Shown one piece after another: positions 9,754 to 18,020 of a DNA stretch of 64,000 nucleotides. The position numbers were made by a program, and so were the translations under genes. The stretch covers positions 169,066 through 233,065 of the forward strand of contig NZ_FYEE01000009.1 in the NCBI RefSeq assembly GCF_900187645.1, read 5' to 3'. Each line of letters opens with the position of its first letter. Position 1 is the first letter of the stretch. The notes under the pieces are model-generated. The model worked only from the letters and a program-made list of their open reading frames with translations, was not told the origin of the DNA and did not search any database. This DNA is from Pseudomonas sp. Irchel 3E20. Lineage in GTDB: Bacteria; Pseudomonadota; Gammaproteobacteria; Pseudomonadales; Pseudomonadaceae.

Positions 9754-10305
9754 TCAGTTCATGCCCGGCAGGCTGGAGAACGGATCGGAGCTCGACGCCG
9801 CTGGCGCAGCTTTGGCTGGTACAGGCACCGGCTTACGTGGCGCAGCTTTGGCCTTAGGCAGCAATGCCTTGGCTCCCAAGGTTTCCCGCAACCTCGCCGC
9901 AAGCTTTTGCGCCTCTTGATGCACAGGGCCATTTACGTCCTTTTCATCGCGCAGCCTTCCCAATGACTGCACCGCTACTCGCAAGCCTGACACCGTCAGA
10001 ATGGCGTCAGCACGAGTGCTAGCCGCATCCCGCTGCAGTACTTCCTGCGCAGCCAGAATCGCGGCACCGTAATTTTCAGCCTCGAACTCCAGCTCAGCCT
10101 GGCGCAACCAAGGCTCTTTTCGAGTGGGCTCCATGGACGCAGCCTCTGACAGCAACTTCCTACCCGCTTCAAAGTTACGCGCTTGAATACGTTCATCTGC
10201 CTTAAACATTAAGTGTTCAAACGTAGGCGTATCTTGCGCAGATTGCATTGCGCACCCCGTCGTCATCAAAAAACCAATCACAATAAGAATGGCACGCACA
10301 ACCAT
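9754..10305 (-). CDS. TPR-containing lipoprotein at head of T6SS operon
   Basis: 183 residues with a type II signal peptide (VIGFLMTTGC, lipid cysteine at about residue 18), two or three TPR-like helical hairpins (about residues 28-90: NFEAGRKLLSEAASMEPTRKEPWLRQAELEFEAENYGAAILAAQEVL), and a proline/alanine/lysine-rich tail (KAAPRKPVPVPAKAAPAA) ending in SLPGMN. It is the first gene of the leftward operon, just before tssB. ATG 10305 almost touches GGGAGGG; GTG 10299 has better spacing and would shorten it by two residues. I do not recognise a named Tss protein. By position it could be the counterpart of AsaA, which lies beside tssB in Acinetobacter. It may act in the periplasm near TssJ-TssM. 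Confidence 0.8.
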   Translation of the reverse strand: MVVRAILIVIGFLMTTGCAMQSAQDTPTFEHLMFKADERIQARNFEAGRKLLSEAASMEPTRKEPWLRQAELEFEAENYGAAILAAQEVLQRDAASTRADAILTVSGLRVAVQSLGRLRDEKDVNGPVHQEAQKLAARLRETLGAKALLPKAKAAPRKPVPVPAKAAPAASSSDPFSSLPGMN

Positions 10306-10737
10306 CCCTCCCTGACAAAAAAGATCCGCATATAGCGTTTGAGTTTCCAGTAGCCAAGCAAATCATTACCGGCACAGGTAAGAAACCGAACCGTATAACA
10401 ACCGAAAAATGCTTGCAAACAAATTTTATCGAACTTCCATGGATCTTTTTAATTGGTAATTTTTCCTACAGAACAAATAAAATCATCTTACTCTATCTGA
10501 GAAAAACACCTCTTTACATAAACCAAAACAGCATAAAACAGCACTCATACTTGACCAATACAAACAAACCTTTCAAATTGGTCGCAATGAGGCCCCGTTA
10601 GACACTCCACGCGCAGGGTAAGAGCCATACATTCTCGTATTCTCAGCGTAGGCAATCTTCCAGCAGCCGACAGCCTCCGAACCAACTTAGTGTCATAACT
10701 CAACACCACCATTTTTATGTTCTAGAGCTACTGACCG
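10306..10737. promoter_or_regulatory. AT-rich divergent intergenic region between the two T6SS operons
   Basis: 432 bp without a convincing gene. It is clearly more AT-rich than its flanks, with A-rich runs at about 10480-10560. It must contain the promoters of both the leftward (tssB...) and rightward (tssJ...) operons. I searched for a sigma-54 GG-N10-GC element and found no good match, and no clear sigma-70 pair stands out. A short ORF at 10413-10601 is not credible. Confidence 0.6.
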
Positions 10738-11331
10738 ATGCACACACAAAAAGAATACACTCGTCATCTTCTCATCAACTCCATAACCGCACTTGGAAAT
10801 AACATTAAGTACCTGCCTCTGATTGGGATATTTTTTTTGATGGGCTGCTCAAGTAATGAAACACAGGAAGACAAGAGCACCCTGATTCCATTACGCATTC
10901 ATACCGCTGCCAATATGAATCAGGGCACCCATAAAAAACCGCTGGCACAGGTCATCAAAATTTATCACTTGCGCGCCACTGACCGCTTTGAACAGACGCC
11001 CTTCGACAGTTTCCTGGACGATGTACAGGAACTCAGAGCACTAGGCTCAGACCTGGTCAACTCCAGGGAAATGCTGTTGCTGCCCGAGCAGCATTACGAA
11101 CTCAACGAAAAGCTGGAAAACGGTGCCGCTTACATTGGCATTGTTGCGTTTTTCCGGGAGCCGGCCGAGCGGCGTTGGCGTTTTGCGTATGACGCCAATG
11201 CTTCCGCTTCGACGGGAATTACCTTGGGGGTTCATGCATGCGCCCTCACCTCCACCCAAGGAGCACTGATCAGCACTGCGACCGGCGCCACCGACACACT
11301 GGCGACGGTCAAATGCCCGAGCAAACGATAA
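10738..11331 (+). CDS. tssJ: TssJ, outer-membrane lipoprotein of the T6SS membrane complex
   Basis: 197 residues. The signal sequence has a long N-region, a hydrophobic stretch and the lipobox LMGC with lipid cysteine at residue 37. The mature part matches TssJ: PL.IRIHTAANMN......PL.QVIKIYHL (first strand), FDSFLDD, ..LLLPEQHYEL..KLE.GA.YIGIVAFFR and W.FA. TssJ anchors the TssL-TssM complex to the outer membrane by binding the TssM C-terminus. It is the first gene of the rightward operon. The start lacks a strong ribosome site, so the N-terminus is not certain. Confidence 0.92.
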   Translation: MHTQKEYTRHLLINSITALGNNIKYLPLIGIFFLMGCSSNETQEDKSTLIPLRIHTAANMNQGTHKKPLAQVIKIYHLRATDRFEQTPFDSFLDDVQELRALGSDLVNSREMLLLPEQHYELNEKLENGAAYIGIVAFFREPAERRWRFAYDANASASTGITLGVHACALTSTQGALISTATGATDTLATVKCPSKR

Positions 11332-11370
11332 GGGCGATATTTCCATTCCCCCCCAACAAGGAGCCCTCCA

Positions 11371-12717
11371 TTGAGTCACAACACCAAAATACTGTGGGGT
11401 GAAGGACTATTTCTGCGCCCACAGCTTTTTCAGCAGCAGGACCGCTATCACGAGACAAGGCTGAGCCAGATGCGTCAGTTGCTGCAGCCTTACGCCTGGG
11501 GCATTCAACACCTGAAAATCGACAAAGCGACCTTGACCCAAGGCACATTGCGTGTGCTGGAGGTGTCGGCGGTATTTCCGGGTGGTGAACTCTACGCTGC
11601 GCCAGAAGGCGCCCCACTGCCTCCGGCCATCGCGCTTCAAGATCTACCCCTTGGCGTCTCCGAAATCACCACCTATCTGGCATTGCCGCAGTTGACCCCG
11701 TACGGTCGCAACCTCGCTACCGGCGACTTAAGCGCAAACACTGGTCGCTATACACAGAACAACGAACACACTCCGGATATGTTCACGGAGGCGGAAGAAA
11801 GCGAAGTGGCATTCCTAGCCCCGGCCGTTCGTTTGCTGACGCAAGACCAGGCGCACGACGCTTTTGAAGTTATTCCAATAGCGCGCTTGAAACGCAGCAG
11901 TACCGGAGGCTTTGAGGTGGACGATCAATACATGGCGCCCTCCGTCAATTTGGCTGCCATGCCCAACCTGCAAATCAAGTTACGCCAGCTGCTTGAAGCC
12001 CTCGACGCGAAGGCTCAGGTCATGCAAGAGGCACTGCGCGAGCCCTCGCAAAATGTCGTTGAATTTCGGGCTGGAGACATCGCGTCGTTCTGGTTGTTGC
12101 ACACCAGCAATACCGCATGCGCCAGTCTTTCTCACCTCTTCCAGCACCCAGGACTGCATCCTGAGCGCGTGCATCAGGAACTGCTTCGTTTGGCAGGCGC
12201 CCTGCTAACGTTTTCCAAGACGCATCGCCTAGTTGATCTACCACCTTACGACCACCGCCACCCAGCACCTGGTTTCAACACCCTATTCACCATTATTCAC
12301 ACTCTGATAGACACCGTGATCTCCGCTCGTTACTTCAGCATTGCACTTGCTCAAGTGAAACCGGCCTACCACCAAGGTCGCCTGGACAATGAGCGCATTG
12401 ATGGAAGTTGCACCCTCTACTTGGGTGTCAGTGCAGAAAAGGCTGGCGCAGAGCTCGCAGAAATCGTGCCGCGCACGGTAAAGATTGGCTCACCGGATAC
12501 GGTTGAAAAACTCGTCACCTCCTCTATGCCCGGTGTGACATTGACCTATATCCCCGTGCCACCGTCCGCGATCCCTGTGCGACCAGGCATGTTGTATTTC
12601 GCCCTTGAACCGCGTGGGTCATTGTACGAACACATGCTTAAAAGCCAGACCGTCACGGTGTACATCCCCAACGGTCTCTCCGAATTGAAACTTGAACTGC
12701 TAGCCCTGATGCCATGA
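11371..12717 (+). CDS. tssK: TssK, T6SS baseplate adaptor
   Basis: 448 residues from a TTG start at 11371 with AAGGAG 7 bases upstream. Typical TssK: KILWGEGLFLRPQLFQQQDRYHE at the N-terminus, LP...YYDHRHP-like and the C-terminal receptor-binding-protein-like region (SMPGV.L..I..PPS.IPVRPG..YF.LE). TssK trimers connect the baseplate wedges to the TssJLM membrane complex through TssL. The stop overlaps the tssL start by 4 bp. Confidence 0.96.
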   Translation: MSHNTKILWGEGLFLRPQLFQQQDRYHETRLSQMRQLLQPYAWGIQHLKIDKATLTQGTLRVLEVSAVFPGGELYAAPEGAPLPPAIALQDLPLGVSEITTYLALPQLTPYGRNLATGDLSANTGRYTQNNEHTPDMFTEAEESEVAFLAPAVRLLTQDQAHDAFEVIPIARLKRSSTGGFEVDDQYMAPSVNLAAMPNLQIKLRQLLEALDAKAQVMQEALREPSQNVVEFRAGDIASFWLLHTSNTACASLSHLFQHPGLHPERVHQELLRLAGALLTFSKTHRLVDLPPYDHRHPAPGFNTLFTIIHTLIDTVISARYFSIALAQVKPAYHQGRLDNERIDGSCTLYLGVSAEKAGAELAEIVPRTVKIGSPDTVEKLVTSSMPGVTLTYIPVPPSAIPVRPGMLYFALEPRGSLYEHMLKSQTVTVYIPNGLSELKLELLALMP

Positions 12718-13484
12718 CCCATACCAGTGCCCCTCACATACCTGCCCCCACAGAAATTCTCAGCCCCACAGGCAATATTCCACAACGCCTGATCGATCTG
12801 ATGTCCGATGGCTTTTATCTGCTACTCATGATTCAACGCCGCCAAGTTCCCGAACACCTCCCAGCGTTCAGCACAGCGATTAAGCAATTTTTTTCCCGGA
12901 TCGAGAACACGGCCACTACCGCAGGTATCGCGAGCGAAGACATCCATGCCGCCAAGTATGCGTTTTGCGCAACCATTGACGAGCTGATTCTCTCCGCATC
13001 CGATTGCCCCTTCCGTGACCAATGGGAACTCAATCCGATGCAGTTGGTGATGTTCGGCGATCAGTTGGCGGGGGACAAGTTCTTCACTTATTTGGAAGAG
13101 CTGCGCAGTAAAGGGGCGATTCGCTTGCAGGCGCTGGAGGTCTATCACTTGTGCCTATTGCTGGGTTTTCAGGGTAAATATCGCCTGGAAGGCTCGGAAC
13201 AGTTGGGCTATCTAACCGCCCGCTTGGGCGAAGAGTTGGTATTTCTCAAAGGCAAACGAACCGCCTTCGCCCCCCGCTGGGCCTCACCGGACAGTGTCGT
13301 CCACCTCCTGCGTCGTCAAGTTCCGCTGTGGACGCCCGCATTAGTCTTGGGGATTGTTGGAGCAATCAGTTTTACCGCCTTCAGTCTGACGCTTTCAAGC
13401 AACACTCAAAAGCAAATGGCCTTACTCGACAATGTGATTCAGCTTCCCACACGCACGGCCAGCCTGACCATCACCCTGCCCTGA
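12714..13484 (+). CDS. tssL: TssL (DotU/IcmH-type), inner-membrane T6SS component
   Basis: 256 residues with the DotU-like cytoplasmic domain (LIDLMSDGFYLLLMIQRR, KYAFCATIDELILSA, LMFGDQLAGDKFFTYLEEL, YHLCLLLGFQGKYRL) and one C-terminal transmembrane helix (about residues 204-226, VPLWTPALVLGIVGAISFTAF). This is a tail-anchored TssL without a fused peptidoglycan-binding domain. The separate BON/OmpA protein encoded at 18021-18773 may supply that function. It overlaps tssK by 4 bp and is followed 11 bp later by vgrG. Confidence 0.96.
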   Translation: MTHTSAPHIPAPTEILSPTGNIPQRLIDLMSDGFYLLLMIQRRQVPEHLPAFSTAIKQFFSRIENTATTAGIASEDIHAAKYAFCATIDELILSASDCPFRDQWELNPMQLVMFGDQLAGDKFFTYLEELRSKGAIRLQALEVYHLCLLLGFQGKYRLEGSEQLGYLTARLGEELVFLKGKRTAFAPRWASPDSVVHLLRRQVPLWTPALVLGIVGAISFTAFSLTLSSNTQKQMALLDNVIQLPTRTASLTITLP

Positions 13485-13495
13485 AGGAGCTCCAC

Positions 13496-16180
13496 ATGCC
13501 CGCACCGGCTGACATGGATGCCACAGACTGGTCCTCGTTGCTCTCACAGCACAACCGTCTGCTGCACGTGCAAACCGCTCTGCCGGACGCATTGGTGGTG
13601 GAGCACTGGGAAGGCGTCGAAGCGCTCAATGAAGAACCAGTTTTTACGCTCGACTGCATCAGCCCTTCAGCCTCGTTGAATCTGGCTGCATTAGCGGGAA
13701 CGTCCATGTACCTGCAACTGGCGCAAATGGATGGGCAGCAACGCAGTTGGCAAGGCATCGTGTTCAGCACAGAAGAGCGCGGAAGCGACGGCGGTATCGC
13801 ACGCTATCGGCTGCACATGGGGACCTGGTTAAGCTTACTCAAGCGACGTCGCAATACCGTGATTTTCCAGGATCTCGAGGCCCTGGAGATCGTCACACGA
13901 ATTTTTTCCGACTACCCCCAGGCCCAGTGGGACACACGGGTTACCCAGCTGCGGCCGAGCCGTGCATTATGCACGCAGCACCGAGAAACCGACTTTGAGT
14001 TCGTCTGCCGGCTGTTATCCGAAGAGGGTTTGAGTTTCTATTTTGAACACGGTGGCAGCGCGACGGATAGTGCCAGGTTGGTGATTATCGACCATGACTA
14101 CCAGTGGCCTGACGGCGGCGCGCTGATCTTCTCCCGTGAAGATACACCGCAAGCCGATGACGGTATTCGTTGCCTGGGCGAGCAGCGCCAAATCACCAAT
14201 GGTGCGGTAACAACCTGCGCCTGGAACGCGGAGCAACTGCTGGGGGTAAGCGGGACCGCCAACAACCCCATCGTCGAAGGGCCCGCGTTGCCTGAACTGG
14301 AAATGTTTGATGCAAATCCCACGACCATTTTCGAAACGTCGGGCCAAGCACGCCAGGCCGCCAACCATCTGTTGAATGCGCGTCGCATGGCATGCCACGG
14401 TTATCAGGGAGACAGCGCGACGCGGCAACTGCGACTGGGTATTCGTTATACCCTGGATCAACATCAAGCCCTGGGGGCCCTACCTCTGGTTTGCCGGCAG
14501 ATCAGGCATGTGGCAAGCAATAATCTCGGCCTGCTTCTTGCCAACCGGTTGGGGAAAGCCACTCTGGAGCACGGCACCTACGCCAACCATTTCCACGCCG
14601 TTGCGCCGAATGTGCCGATCGTGCCAACCCGCCTACCCCGTCCCCAGGCGCCCGGCGTACAGACCGCCACCGTGGTCGGGGCACACCGACAAATCATCAC
14701 CAGCAACCGCGACCACCAAGTGCGGGTACAGTTTTTTTGGCAACGTGGTGACCGCCCCCTGGCGGGCGCCCTGCAGGACAACGCACATGCCCCTGGCAAC
14801 GAAACGTCGGGCACTTGGATCCGTGTCGCCGAAGCTTTGGCCGGTGCACACTTTGGCCAGAATTTCACACCGCGCATAGGCAGTGAAGTGGTGATTAGCT
14901 ACGTCCATGCCGACATCGATCAACCGGTGGTCATTGCGCAGGTGTACAACGGCGAAGCAACTGCGCCCTTCAGTGCCGGTATCGGCGCGCCCACCAACCA
15001 TCCCGGGACGATCAGTGGTGTGCAAACAGTGGGCCTGGATGGCCAACCTGCCAGCGATTGGCAACTGGATGATGCCCAAGGCCAACTGCGCCAGCAGCTA
15101 GGTAACCAGACCGCACGCAGCTCTCTCACCCTGGGGTATGCCATCGCCTGTGAAGGGAGCCAGCGCAGCGCTTATCAGGGATTAGGCTTCTACCAGTCCA
15201 CACAAGGCTGGGGACAGATTCGAGCCGCTAAAGGATTACTCATATCCACGAGCCTCCAGACTGGCGCAAAGGCTACCCAAATGCAGATGAGCGATGCACT
15301 CGACCAACTGTACGGCGCGGTGAACACCACCGAACGTTTAAGCCAGGCTGCGCAGCAAGCTCAGGCAGGGATCATGGCTGCTCACGCTGCGCAACAAGCA
15401 TTAGGTGATGAGCTGAACCCGCGCAAGGCCGCTCACTATCCGGCCCAGGTCAACGGGCAAAACACCACCCAACCCGATACGGAACAAGCAGCGGAGCGCT
15501 TCAGCGCGCCGCACATGGTGCTGGAAACACCAGATCATCTAACGGCCGCCACACCTGCCAGTAGCAATGTGTTTGCGGGCCAGCAACTACAAGTGACCAC
15601 TCAGCAGGACCTGCACTTTAGCGCCGGTCACACCATCGCAGGCGCCAGCGGTGGCAACCTGCATTGGTATACCGCCAAAGGTGGCGCCAAGGTCGTGGCG
15701 CAGACCGGTGAGGTCAGCCTGCAGTCACACACCGACCGTATGGAGTTGTTGGCCGACCAAGCGGCAACTTTCACCGCAACGACAGGGAGGATCGACCTGA
15801 TCGCCAAGACCCGAATCGTCCTGCAGGCCGGTTCAGCGAGCATTACGTTGCAAGGCGGCGACATCAGCTTTACCTGTCCAGGGGTGTTCAGTGTCAAGGG
15901 CAGTGAGCATCCATTGCTGAGAGGTGCCAAACACACGCTCAATCTCGACGCCATGTCACAGAGCCAGGGCGCCACCGAACTCGCTTTTATTCTGAAAGAT
16001 GCGGCCGGTATTCCCTTACCCGAAGTCGATCAAATCCTTGATATCCGCGCGGGTGACCTTCGCAGTCGCGCGGTCAGCGACGCGACGGCTCAAACCCGTC
16101 GTCACTTTGCCGCACAACCAGAGCCCGCTCAGGTGCATGTGACCTACCCGCAAACCAAGATCGAAGGTGACTCCTTTTGA
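13496..16180 (+). CDS. vgrG: VgrG (TssI) spike protein with DUF2345 region
   Basis: 894 residues from ATG 13496, with AAGGAG 6 bases upstream. The longer frame back to 13328 overlaps tssL and is not used. N-terminal gp27-like half: ETDFEFVCRLLSEEGLSFYFEH, and RQAANHLLNARR..CHGY. Central gp5/OB and spike region: QVRVQFFWQRGDRP, GTWIRVAE.LAG..FGQNFTPRIGSEVVISY...DIDQPVVI. A repetitive beta-helix region with DUF2345 character follows, and a C-terminal stretch of about 75 residues after the spike could bind cargo. The last part is a likely docking point for the product of the next, now broken, gene. It is the second VgrG of the locus and differs clearly from the one at 1-961. Confidence 0.95.
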   Translation: MPAPADMDATDWSSLLSQHNRLLHVQTALPDALVVEHWEGVEALNEEPVFTLDCISPSASLNLAALAGTSMYLQLAQMDGQQRSWQGIVFSTEERGSDGGIARYRLHMGTWLSLLKRRRNTVIFQDLEALEIVTRIFSDYPQAQWDTRVTQLRPSRALCTQHRETDFEFVCRLLSEEGLSFYFEHGGSATDSARLVIIDHDYQWPDGGALIFSREDTPQADDGIRCLGEQRQITNGAVTTCAWNAEQLLGVSGTANNPIVEGPALPELEMFDANPTTIFETSGQARQAANHLLNARRMACHGYQGDSATRQLRLGIRYTLDQHQALGALPLVCRQIRHVASNNLGLLLANRLGKATLEHGTYANHFHAVAPNVPIVPTRLPRPQAPGVQTATVVGAHRQIITSNRDHQVRVQFFWQRGDRPLAGALQDNAHAPGNETSGTWIRVAEALAGAHFGQNFTPRIGSEVVISYVHADIDQPVVIAQVYNGEATAPFSAGIGAPTNHPGTISGVQTVGLDGQPASDWQLDDAQGQLRQQLGNQTARSSLTLGYAIACEGSQRSAYQGLGFYQSTQGWGQIRAAKGLLISTSLQTGAKATQMQMSDALDQLYGAVNTTERLSQAAQQAQAGIMAAHAAQQALGDELNPRKAAHYPAQVNGQNTTQPDTEQAAERFSAPHMVLETPDHLTAATPASSNVFAGQQLQVTTQQDLHFSAGHTIAGASGGNLHWYTAKGGAKVVAQTGEVSLQSHTDRMELLADQAATFTATTGRIDLIAKTRIVLQAGSASITLQGGDISFTCPGVFSVKGSEHPLLRGAKHTLNLDAMSQSQGATELAFILKDAAGIPLPEVDQILDIRAGDLRSRAVSDATAQTRRHFAAQPEPAQVHVTYPQTKIEGDSF

Positions 16181-16202
16181 GCAGTAACCACGGAGATAGG
16201 CG

Positions 16203-17000
16203 ATGACCGCACCCTGGATTGTCGACACGGAAGAAGGTGTTCCCTAAAACGGGCCTACACCCGTGCTGAACCCTGCGCGACCGAAGACGCTGTGGTGACC
16301 TGCTGCGATTTATGATCCCTCGTCCAAGCGGACAGCATCAAATTGCTCGCGGGAAACAACGTCCTTATTCCAAAGGTCTTAAAACGTGCCAAACGAACCG
16401 CTGGCAATTATGCCCAGCTGTTTTTAGAGGATGAAGGTACTGAATACCAAGGCCGTTTTTATTGGGCCGGACTGGCGGCATTTGCCGCCAAGCAAGTGGT
16501 GGATGGTATTGAGTTTGCTGAGAGCAAATTTGATGAAGTGGTGGGGCAAGCCAGGCTCATGTCTCGTGTCACTTATTACTATCTATTAAAAGGTAATTTT
16601 TGGGTCTTTCTGGAAATCACTCCATGGATGCTCTATTGGAGAAAGTTTGGCAATGACGTGTTCTTCCGCGATGTCGACTGCCGGGATGTAAACACCTACG
16701 ACCCGGTGATCCTTGAGCAAATGAAGACAATGCCGTGGTCCATGGGGGAGAACACCGTCTTGCGCAATGACCTTGAAAGGAAAAGGCGGGTGTTAGATAT
16801 CCGGAAACTCAATTGGCAGATGAACCTGACTGACGGCAAAGGTGCGTTGGTGGAGATGACGCAGTGCGTGGTTCACGCCCGCCAAGGCCAACTCTCGGCG
16901 CTACATTCAACAAGGCGTCGCCTTCCCGGCAATAGAGAGCAGCGACTACGGCACAACCTTCTGGCAATGGAGCCCGGATCAATTCGCGCCGAGGCTGTAG
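16203..17000 (+). pseudogene. VgrG-linked gene (DUF2515-like), broken by two frameshifts and a stop
   Basis: The gene starts well: GGAG then ATG 16203 encoding MTAPWIVDTEEGVP, but the frame ends at TAA 16245-16247. The continuing coding frame (KRAYTRAEPCATEDAVVTCCDL) begins at about 16247, meets TGA at 16313-16315, and resumes as SLVQADSIKLLAGNN... through YWAGLAAFAAKQVVDGIEFA. Near 16870-16885 it shifts again, to ANSRRYIQQGVAFPAIESSD..., ending at TAG 16998-17000. The YWAGLAAFA.KQV block recalls the VgrG-associated DUF2515 proteins of Pseudomonas (from memory, not certain). Three separate lesions make loss of function more likely than one sequencing error. The product was probably a T6SS effector or effector-delivery protein. 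Confidence 0.8.
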
Positions 17001-17033
17001 TCGCCAAAAGTATGAAGTAATTACTAAAGGACG

Positions 17034-17243
17034 ATGCGAGATTCGCCAATGAACAACCCTATTCACATCAACTCGAAAAAGCCTTCCAATGATCGCCGGC
17101 TCCCACTCCACTACCTGATAGGTTCGGGGCTCGCGCTACTGTTATTGGTAATACTGGCAAAGGTCCTAGAGGATTGCCTTCCGCCAGCCTCCCCTCCGTT
17201 ATTCTGCAAATGGCCTTGGCTACAAGCCACTGCCAGCCGCTGA
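17034..17243 (+). CDS. Small single-pass membrane protein, uncertain
   Basis: Up to 69 residues. A basic N-terminus is followed by one hydrophobic helix (LIGSGLALLLLVILAKVL) and a short tail. Two starts are possible: ATG 17034, where AAAGGA is only 2-3 bases away, and ATG 17049, about 17 bases from the same site, so neither is ideal. It lies between the broken VgrG-linked gene and the HTH-repeat gene. The tail may be frameshifted, because another frame reads on to 17243 with similar quality. It could be a small immunity-like or accessory protein; no family is recognised. Confidence 0.4.
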   Translation: MRDSPMNNPIHINSKKPSNDRRLPLHYLIGSGLALLLLVILAKVLEDCLPPASPPLFCKWPWLQATASR

Positions 17244-17260
17244 TGTGATGGTGGGATGCA

Positions 17261-17716
17261 ATGAAAAACAAAAGCGACCTGTACAAATTCGACGCCCTCT
17301 TGGGCACCCAGCCTGACGCGCAGATAGCCAAACTGGTCAACGTTACTCAGGGTGCCGTCAATAAGCGCCGCCGTAGCCTGGGTATTGCCTCGTACAACAG
17401 CAAAACTCCCAGCCGTATTGCCAGATATGATTTCTTACTGGGCGTATTGACTGACCAGATCATTGCTCATCTCGCCGGAGTTACAAAAGCAGCCGTGACG
17501 TTTCGGCGTAGAAAGATGGGAATAAAATCTCAACGAGGTCAACACCCATCACCATGGGAAGATCTTGATGGGTTGCTTGGTACTCAACCAGACAGTGAGA
17601 TAGCCAAGTTGGCCGGGGTGACTAGCGGTGCAGTGCTAAAACGCCGGCGACGCTTAGGTATAGAGGCATTCAGCCGATCTAAAAAGAGCCCATCTACGAT
17701 GCAAGCACGCATGTAA
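17261..17716 (+). CDS. Protein built of three tandem 46-residue HTH-like repeats
   Basis: 151 residues made almost entirely of three copies of one module, in perfect 46-residue register: D11/D57/D103 at the start, I42/I88/I134 at the end. The consensus is D.LLG...D..IA.L..VT..AV..RRR.LGI, which reads as helix (D..IA.L), turn (..VT), recognition helix (..AV..RRR). Such LGT.PD..IA modules occur in small HTH proteins of phage and bacteria, but I do not know a named protein with exactly three. DNA binding is an inference. It lies 540-1535 bp downstream of vgrG on the same strand and ends before a convergent gene. Confidence 0.7.
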   Translation: MKNKSDLYKFDALLGTQPDAQIAKLVNVTQGAVNKRRRSLGIASYNSKTPSRIARYDFLLGVLTDQIIAHLAGVTKAAVTFRRRKMGIKSQRGQHPSPWEDLDGLLGTQPDSEIAKLAGVTSGAVLKRRRRLGIEAFSRSKKSPSTMQARM

Positions 17717-18020
17717 ATCAACCTATTTCGGAACAGATGATTCTTTGAGGTCGCATCGCACCTCTGAACTTGCGTCGGTAGTCTTGATTGAGCCCTGCGG
17801 CCTATTCCAATGGAGGGCTGCAACGCGCCACCGCGACCTGAGCGGTGGCACTTTTGAGTTAGCTGGCACATTCACGTTACAGCTGAGCCCCGTCGTGCTG
17901 GCCGGTTTAGTGAACGGACTGGCTATCCGGGTTTTTAAGTATGAGACGCGCAAAAGCTTCCTAGCGCGGGCCAGTATTAAACCCACCATGCCGATACTTT
18001 TCCCAGTTACACATTGACCC
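17717..18020. other. Gap between convergent genes, no gene seen
   Basis: 304 bp between the HTH-repeat gene and the convergent BON/OmpA gene. Open frames on both strands (17745-18017 plus, 17723-17989 minus) look non-coding. A GC-rich inverted segment near 17830-17850 (GCCACCGC...GCGGTGGC) could be a weak hairpin; it has no T-run. Confidence 0.4.

Noticed and set aside
10578..10596. GG-N10-GC spacing resembling a sigma-54 promoter before tssJ
   Set aside because: Only the GG and GC dinucleotides match; the rest of the -24/-12 consensus is absent.
10413..10601. 62-codon open frame in the divergent T6SS intergenic region
   Set aside because: No ribosome site, composition of AT-rich non-coding DNA, and no plausible protein features.
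13328..13495. N-terminal extension of the second VgrG
   Set aside because: It lies inside tssL in another frame; ATG 13496 has a strong ribosome site and family-like start.
17723..18017. Open frames on both strands between the HTH-repeat gene and the BON/OmpA gene
   Set aside because: No ribosome sites and no domain-like sequence; each is probably a chance frame.
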